A stretch of 64,000 bases of DNA from Prinia subflava (taxonomy: Eukaryota > Chordata > Aves > Passeriformes > Cisticolidae). The notes beneath the pieces are model-generated. The model saw nothing but the letters and a program-made list of their open reading frames with translations. It made no database searches and was not told the origin of the DNA. Both the position numbers and the translations under genes were made by a program. Position 1 is the first letter of the stretch. Each line of letters begins with the position of its first letter. Location of the stretch: positions 57,045,485 to 57,109,484 of the forward strand of contig NC_086248.1 of the NCBI RefSeq assembly GCF_021018805.1, given 5' to 3'. Shown here one piece after another: positions 56,657-64,000 of this stretch.

Positions 56657-59600
56657 CCTCATCCTCTCATTCCCTTAAATCCAAGTTCTTGTTTTCTTGT
56701 TTTCTGACTAATCTCCTAGTAAACTTGAAAGCATTCCATCCTTTTTCCCAGAACTGAAGGTTGGGTGATGATGCACCCTCATCCAGGCACAACAGGACAT
56801 GAAATAGCAGAGAGCAGATTCCATGATTGTCAGAAGCACCACTCTTCAGATCTTCCCAAACAATCACATTCCCTAGCAAAGGCATTTCTTGCCACCTTAT
56901 GATGGTGAGAGCCATAGAAACCAGAGCTTCCAAATTCATAGCCATTTATATGCTTTTCTATCTCTCTCTGTCAAAATACTGAAGGATCTTTTTACGAGGG
57001 CTTTTTGTGAAGCAGCAGTATGAAAAGACATGAGGGAGTGGGATATCATTCCTCCTAAGATGAAACATGTACGTGTCAGAGTGTGAAGGGGTCTTCACTC
57101 TGCTCACACCACCCAATCCCAGCTCACTGCTGCTCCTGCACTGAGAGCACCCAAGGGCAACACAAAATACCATAACCAGGATGTGTTGTGTTCAGGGTAA
57201 AAACAAAACCAGAAGTTTTAAATGTGGTCTGATGAGGCTCTCACGGGCTGAACTTTAGGGCAAGTCAAAAATATCTGTGTGATAGGAAGAAATTTGAGTG
57301 ATCGGATCTGCTGATGTTACTGTGGGAAACAAAAGACACTTATTTTGGCTGGTACTTATTATCATGCTATTTTTATTAGTGGATGTTGACTAATTTAATG
57401 ACTTTTATAATTCATACTTCTAACCACATATGTGTCTCTCTCAGCTAGAAATCAAATGCCTTTCCAGTGTTCCAGTCAGCTTGTTTCTTTTGGAAACCCT
57501 CCATGTCTAAGTATCAGTGGAGTCACACTGATAAAGGGAATGACAAATGACAGCGATGCACAAAAGCCTACTCAAGAAGAGCTCAATAGTCAGCCAGGGT
57601 TGATAAGAAAATGTGAAAAGATCACAGTTAGCAAACAAATCCGCATTATAAAGCTATGGCAGCTTTGAAAGATGGGCTGAAAAGCCATATCAGAGCAATC
57701 TTGAATTCACTGGCCAAGTCATTAACCAAAAGGGAGCAATAACCTGAAAACACAAGACAAGGGAGTTCCCTGAAATTCAGTAGACATGGTTAATGTTGCA
57801 AAGGGAAGAGCAGACATAGACTCCTATTCAAAATTACCAGACACCCTGTCCAGCCTCTTCAAACCCTTTGGTTTGCCCCCTACCCTTCCAGGGGCTGAGC
57901 CTCTTCCTTCTCTTTCTTTCCTTGCACAGTTTTGGGCGCAGTTTTGCCTTCTGGTCACAGTCCTCTTCAGTGCGGTTTCAGGGGCCTTTGCACCGAGCCA
58001 TGCCTGGATGATGACATCCCTCCTGATCCAGGGGCTGGCCACCAAGGGAGGCTGGCTCACAGGCTGTGTCCTCAGTTATGCACTTTGCAATTGTACCTTC
58101 TGGGCAGGGACCCCTCTTTAGCAGCAGGGCTGATCCCCACAGATGCCATCCGATTTTCAAAGTACTGCATGTAAAAAGAGCAGTCTTCCTGAGCCAGAGG
58201 CATTTTTGCTTCACTCCCTCATGGATCATCCTGCAATTTTTTTTCTATTTGCCTCCTGAACACTTTCATGTTTTTGGTGTCCCAGGGCATCTGGCAGCAG
58301 CAACGCATGTGGCATAAGTGGGAAATTCGTGTAGGAACATTTCCTTTTTCTTCTTATAAAACTAAAAATCTCTTTGAGCTGCAGCTCATTTCTGTAGCAA
58401 GCAGGAGTGCAGTCATGAGCCCAACTCACTTCCTCCAAGCTACACCTGCCCCTGCACAAAAGTAACCTAGAGGCAGTGTCTGATTTACTGTCACAATTCC
58501 CTCTACTTGCCTTAAAATCTTGGTGTTGTTGGTTGGTCTATAATTCAGTTCCCACGATCCAGCAGTGAGCACTGCCACTGCGGAGCCCTCTGCGGGAGCA
58601 GAGGCATCCACAAGCCCCTTTTCCCTCCTAGTTTTGCTCCTCTTCTTCCAGAGATATAAGTACAAAAAATAAGCACCTCTAAGCCCAGACTGGCTTTTAA
58701 GATTTGGCATTCCAGAATCTGACTAGATGTTAGGCAAGCTGGAAAATGAAAAAAGAAAAAAAAAGACAGCGAGGAGTTGGAGGCATTGAATCCTCAGGAC
58801 TGTTGGGCCGTGTACAATTGCATCAACATTCGGGATCAGCGATGGGGAAGGGGCAGAAAGGCCCATCACAGACACCCCCTGAGACCAGCACAAACAAAAA
58901 CAGGACACTCTGCCCTGCATATTAAAGCACATTAAAATTTGTGTTAATGTATTAATGTTTTCCTAATGCCCTGAGCTTGATTATTTACATGGCCAAACTC
59001 CCAAACATCTGTCAGAAATAAGTACTGAGGCAGGGGGGAAAGATAAGCCAAAAAAGGATGTGGCTTTTAAAGTAGTTTTTCCTCCATACCATGGTAGAAA
59101 ATCACTGCTGTAATGCCCTTGGAGTTTGAGGAGTCATCTCCACAGCTCTTAGGAAGCTGTGATTCACATCATATTCATCAACTTATTTTATTCTCTGGAT
59201 TAGAGTTTGCCTTCTGATCAGTTCTAATTGTGGAAGAAGGCCCAATTTCTTAATATTTTAAAATATTAAGGATGTAGGATGACACAGTGCTGTAGAGTAG
59301 GGAGGGGATAGGAGCACAAATGTGTCCAAACAACAGCCATGCTTGCATGTTGGCATTTGGATTTAGGTGCTGACAGCAACAGCAGAGGTCAAGAACTGAA
59401 AGGTGCAGCCCTTGGCCACAAGATCATCTGCCCACCAGATGATGCCATAGAGAACACCAGAAAATTCATAAAAGTAAAGTTGTTTGGCCAAAACCTGGTT
59501 GATGAAGGCTGGTGGGTATCCCAAAACATGGAGCTTTTACGTTCTTCCTCAGGCACAGTTGATAAAATCCATGTTTAAGTAATTAGGTGAGGGACAGGGT

Positions 59601-62189
59601 CTTCTTAAGGGGTCAATCCCAGTACCATTAACCTGGCCCTGTGTACTTGCTCCCAGGCTCCTTGCCAGGGTCAGACGGTGCTTGGTCCTGAAGTGCTCCT
59701 CCCTAGGCTCCAGGGCAGCCCTGGCACTGGTTATGCTCCAGCAGCCCCAGGAGCAGACAGGTGTCAGCTGCCCTTAGGGGAAGGGAAGCTGTCAAGCTTG
59801 TTACCTGAGGCAGGATGTGAGCTTCACTCATAGCCTGGGGGTGACACACTCCTGCCACCCCCCAGGCCACAATGCTGCTGCTGCTCCCCATTTTGAGAGC
59901 AGCCATGTACAGCTGGGCCAGCTTTTACATCTCTTTGACTTCTCAGCTCCAGGAAGCAATCCATGAATGGGCAAAGGTCACCAGCAAAGAAATGAGTGAA
60001 GGACATTTGCCCTTGTGTTTATTAAGCTGCCACCAGAAGCAGGTGCCACTATCACATGTAGCTGACTGCAAAGCAAAGGCGTGCCAAGCCTGCGACCTCT
60101 GTAGCTCCTGCTGTGGCAGTAGAAGTGCTTATGGGAATAAATACCAGCATGATGGGCAAGGGTTTGGGACTCAGCTTTTGTAGATATTCATTTATTCATC
60201 TCAGTCTTTGCTTTGCTTGACTTGTTACTCCTGCCCCCATTTTATATCTGCAGAGTTTTCAACAGGTTTTAAATCAAAGAACTGTAAGTCAGAAGTTCTG
60301 AAGATTTTTTTTTCATGCAGAGCAGAGACATGTCTGCAAGGACAGCAGGACATCTGTACCAGGTCAGCTGTACCAGACACATAATTACACCCCAGTGTTC
60401 CTCTTGGTGTCTCAGGACAAGCATATTCCCCTCTGATCCTGAAGCAAATACTAGTTTTGCAACTGCCCAGGCCAAAGTCATGTCATGTCATTCCTGATCT
60501 GTCCCTGCTCTTCTCAGGGCGACCTTGCCATGGCCCTGCCTCGCTGCACAACATGCTTCCCTGCCTTGGAAGCCCCCGTGGCAACACTGAACATTAACTG
60601 AGGCTCGGGTCAGTTGAAAGCAGGTGCAAGGTCCCTGGGGTGCAATCCTGGGGGAATTTCACCCTGCCTGCTGGAGTCCAGCAGTATCTTGCTTAGCTGA
60701 GGGTTCTCTCTCTGCAGCTGATTATCAATGGGCAGAGGTATCTTGTACCCTGCTCACAGTATCCCTGCGGAAAACCAGTGTGTTCCAGCAGATAGGGACC
60801 AGCAACACGAAGAGGGAAGGGGAGCCACAGAACCATTGTCCCTGCTTCACCCTGCAACAACAGGTCTGCTACAGTCCCTCAACAGGATGGACTAGGAAAT
60901 TTCTGAAGGTGCTGGATATTTCCTGGAAGACCCAGTGCTGTTCCTGATTCTCCCTGATGCACAGGACCCTTGGTCAGGGTCCTGCAAGTCCAAGCCTGAT
61001 CTCCGCTCACTCCAAAGGAATGCTCCTGCAGGGCACATGTATAATGCTATTACCTTCTGAAGGATTATGAGGGTTTCTCCTATGTGCTCTTTCTCATGTC
61101 CTGGAGTTGCCACATGCCCATCCTTGTCAGTATCCATCCTTGCGAGTAGCCAATAAAATAGGAGAGAATAAAATCCATTTTCTAAAATCTCTGTGCAAAT
61201 TGTCAGATGATTGAACCAGGTTTATATTTACCTTGGTTCTACAATGGAGATAGATCTCTTATATTGTGCTGCCTCTTCTTAAGAAAAAAACAACAAAATC
61301 AAAGTCAGACTTTACAGAGACTTACAAAGTTTTGTTGATATGGATCTCACCATACTCAAGTTAAGACCTCTTCAAGTCCACGTTGAAGTCCACACAGCTG
61401 ATACACAGATTTCCTAGCCCTAAAATATGTTTCTCTTAGTGTACAGAGGGGGAAGCAGCTATGCAGCAATAGGGACAATCCCACCAGAACACCCTAAAAA
61501 CTGTAAATAAAGGATAGGCATAGAAATTGAAATAAGAGAGGCAAGACTTTTGAGAGGGTATTTATTCTGAGTGGCATTTCCATGCTACTGCCCTAGAGCA
61601 GAGTACCCAGCAAGAGTTACACCTTCTTCAGCCACGTGCTACTTCTGATCCTTGGACATAGAGATAGATTTTTTTGGCCTTTGGAGCACTCTGTCTGCAA
61701 GAGTAATAAGACATGAACATCAATCAGGAATGAAGTGGTTCAGGGAGCACCTAACTTCCAGTTCTTCACCTGCTCTGCGTTGGCCCCAAGAAAATGATCA
61801 TGTGTATTCCCTTAGGTGTGCTCTGGCTCTTCAGCAGACACTGGTGCTACATGCACCACATGTGAAGCTGCTATCAAGGCTGCCCTTTTTCTCTTCAGTT
61901 ATTAAGGGGTTTTTTTAACACAAATGTCATTTATAATGGTGTTGATGCACATTTTAGAGACTAGTGCAGCTATTCACAGGCCAGTAAAGGCCTAAGCTAC
62001 TTGTTTTCAAGATGCCTAGGTAGACATGGGGTAAAAGGAGTCTGGAATCTTGTTCAGTGAGTCTGGAAATTACCCAGCAACTCCTTATGAAAAAAATAAG
62101 GCAGCCAGGAAACCCCAGGGATCCCTTCTGGACAGGGATTTTGCCCAGTTTGAAGTGAAAACTGCTACAAGTTCATCATCATCACTCAC

Positions 62190-62289
62190 CTGTGAAAGTT
62201 TTCAACATCTTCCACAGTCTCAGGCAAAACTCTTCCTTTAGTTTCAGGCAGAAGCAGCACCAATCCGCCCGCAATCAAACCAAGCACAG
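62190..62289 (-). CDS. OCT1/2-like exon 10 (TM12)
   Basis: The acceptor CTGTTTTGAAG ends at 62290 and the donor is GTGAGT. Encodes [18 protein letters not shown] and [12 protein letters not shown] with two bases of an Arg or Ser codon left for the last exon. Confidence 0.92.
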
Positions 62290-64000
62290 CTTCAAAACAG
62301 AGGCACAAAGACTTGTAAGCATTTATCCACCACTTGCTACTGCCAGACAGAGCTGAATTGTCAATGGCATTTTGTTTTGTTCTTCATACAAGATGTGCAC
62401 CTCATGCCTCTGTATGCAAAAGTGCAGTGCTGGTGCAAGAATGGAGAATGTGGCTGCTCTGTGGAGACAGCACCAAGCCAAGTCCTCTTGTGAGTTATGC
62501 ATGAACTAGGACACCTCAAACTGGACAGATCCTTCCTTAACAAAGGAAAGAACTCTTTTTAGTGGTAGAACATGACAGGAATCACATTCCATCTTTATGC
62601 TATTCACATAATACTAGAATGAGCATACACAATGTATTATCTTCTAAGCAACATGATCAAATTCTCCTCTGATAATTTCTTTTATTCAGTTAGTACGTGT
62701 TTGGCATGTACTTTAAATCTACTAAGCGCCATTCTATATGTTGTGTCTGTTAAAATCTGTATATTGCCATTCAAGATATTTTTCTATAAATACCATGCTG
62801 ACCTAAAGATTCTTAAAAGTGTTACAGGCCCTGACCTGAGAGTTCAGGTCGCTAGTCTTCAAAACTTATCTTTCATTTATTTACCAGCCACTTTCCAAAT
62901 AGCTGGAGAAGAGCCAGTTGACAAAGTGTTGGAAAAGTTGAAGCATAACAGCCGTACTTGTACTCCATTAAACAGGTAATTACATGAAATTCTACAGTTT
63001 GACTGCTGGACAGAGACAATATAACTCACAGAAGTGTAGTAAATCACCTTTAAATCCATTAAATATTACGTTCATTGAATTTTTTCTGAGCTCTTTGCCA
63101 TCTGTCAAACATATATTCGACTCTAACTTCTTTTTATAATGCAAAGAGAAATCATAGGAGCAAGGGAGACATGAGTGCATAAAGAAGTTCCAGCTTGTCA
63201 TGAACTGAAGGCCTTGTAGGGAGCACGGGGCTTCTGCTGAACTTAAAGCAGCTGCATTGGTGGCTTTTCCCTCCCTTTGGAACTTGTGTCCTACACTGCA
63301 CCCTGGAAGGAGCTGGCAAGGAGGTGAGGTGGCACTTACTGAAGACAATCAGTGGCAGATCGTGCCAGATCTCCGCCAGCCTGTAGACAATGAACGGGAC
63401 GATGACTCCACCAATATCACACAAAGAGGAGCAAACCATCACCCCGAGATTCCTGGTTTGGCAGCAAAGGCGTCATGTTAGTGTCAGAGTACTGCAGTTG
63501 GAAGTGGATCACAGCTCTCACTCTCACACAGGACAGATCCAGGCACTGTGTGGAACTTCAGATCCCTCACCCACCCTGGTTCTCCCAAATTTTCCTTTTA
63601 TTTCAGTCATGTGAGTTTCCCCTTGTCTAAAAGTATATTTCTTTTCTTTATCAAGCTACCTTTTTAAAGCATTTTAATTGTGCTTCATCTATTTTTGTTC
63701 AACAGTACCTGTGTAGTTTTGACATGTTTAAAGATAACTTAGCATAAAACACAGCATACACATCAGCCTCAACTATTTGTTTCCAGGCCAAATGCCAGCT
63801 GGGGAGAGGATGCACCTACCTGATATAAGTTGGATACAGTTCTGTGTTTACAAAGCAAACCATTTCAAAAGCCATTGTAATTCCCATTCTCCCAATGCAA
63901 GCAGTAATCACTTTTAACCAATGTATATCTGCAGAGAAAATACATTCAACACATTTAAAAAGCATCCCAATGATTTAGCAGGTGTCAATTAATTCAACAG
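62190..64000 (-). CDS. Second organic cation transporter (OCT1/OCT2-like), 3' part, partial gene
   Basis: Three exons (63820-63928, 63340-63452, 62190-62289) splice in frame and have exactly the sizes (109, 113, 100 bp) and phases of SLC22A3 exons 8-10, so this is a paralogue. The protein covers TM10-TM12 of a polyspecific organic cation transporter. [15 protein letters not shown] resembles OCT1 and [16 protein letters not shown] resembles OCT2, so I leave the symbol open: SLC22A2 is expected next to SLC22A3, but SLC22A1 cannot be excluded. The TM11 Asp in CDIGG is retained. The gene continues past the right edge. The terminal coding exon lies somewhere left of 62190 and was not identified. 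No stop or frameshift occurs in the visible exons. Confidence 0.9.
62290..63819. other. Introns of the second transporter
   Basis: Introns 62290-63339 and 63453-63819. Nothing besides splice signals was recognised. Confidence 0.8.
63340..63452 (-). CDS. OCT1/2-like exon 9 (TM11, Asp)
   Basis: The acceptor CAAACCAG ends at 63453 and the donor is GTAAGT. Encodes [20 protein letters not shown] and [13 protein letters not shown]. The polypyrimidine tract is weak, but phase and homology are clear. Confidence 0.93.
63820..63928 (-). CDS. OCT1/2-like exon 8 (TM10)
   Basis: The acceptor TTTTCTCTGCAG ends at 63929 and the donor is GTAGGT. Encodes [20 protein letters not shown] and [14 protein letters not shown]. 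Same size and phase as SLC22A3 exon 8. Confidence 0.93.

Larger units (their letters stand above)
45001..62189. other. Intergenic DNA between the two SLC22 genes, second part
   Basis: No gene that I can support, apart from the still unidentified 3' exon and UTR of the second transporter, which must lie near its right end. It holds two minor local duplications (45081-45135 and 56596-56656). Confidence 0.6.

Noticed and set aside
57786..58121. Open frame of about 111 codons with hydrophobic stretches
   Set aside because: No motif, no splice context and no homologue recognised. The hydrophobicity comes from pyrimidine-rich sequence.
60892..61137. Minus-strand frame containing EKEHIGETLIILQKV, considered as the tail of the second transporter
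   Set aside because: The available acceptor gives the wrong phase relative to exon 10, and the correct phase reaches a stop at once.
61441..61520. Good-looking acceptor (CTTTATTTACAG) on the minus strand, considered for the last exon of the second transporter
   Set aside because: In the required phase it gives only two residues before a stop, which is implausible for this family.

Overview
This is vertebrate nuclear DNA, almost certainly from a bird. Coding sequence is split into small exons with GT-AG introns. Several CR1-type retroposon tails typical of avian genomes are present, and the gene content matches the PLG / organic cation transporter neighbourhood known in amniotes. There is no prokaryotic, organellar or viral gene organisation.

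Layout: (1) Positions 1-4240, + strand: the last five coding exons of plasminogen (PLG), encoding nearly all of the trypsin-like protease domain with all three catalytic residues. The kringle region lies off the left edge. (2) 4240-9450: a short gene-poor spacer. (3) 9451-34657, - strand: a complete 11-exon SLC22A3 gene (organic cation transporter 3, OCT3), which splices in silico to 549 residues with every intron phase consistent. It includes a short terminal exon (9451-9508) found by joining phase to the exon-10 donor. Its first exon sits in a CpG-rich promoter region at about 34.2-35.1 kb. (4) 34.7-62.2 kb: about 27 kb of intergenic DNA with no coding region I can support, holding CR1 fragments and simple repeats. 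(5) 62190-64000, - strand: the 3' part (three exons seen) of a second organic cation transporter related to SLC22A1/SLC22A2. The gene continues beyond the right edge and its last coding exon is not confidently located.

Functionally, the two SLC22 genes are tandem paralogues in the same orientation with identical exon sizes and phases where they can be compared. PLG is a secreted fibrinolytic zymogen whose 3' end faces the 3' end of SLC22A3. I found no previously undescribed biological system. The most interesting non-genic structure is a CR1 element at 17887-18680 with an inverted 5' part whose two halves meet at the same point of the element, as expected for a twin-priming inversion. Other points worth a second look are gene orientation relative to mammals, a 26-bp minisatellite in SLC22A3 intron 1, a CAGA microsatellite and a near-perfect palindrome upstream of SLC22A3, and the unresolved last exon of the second transporter.
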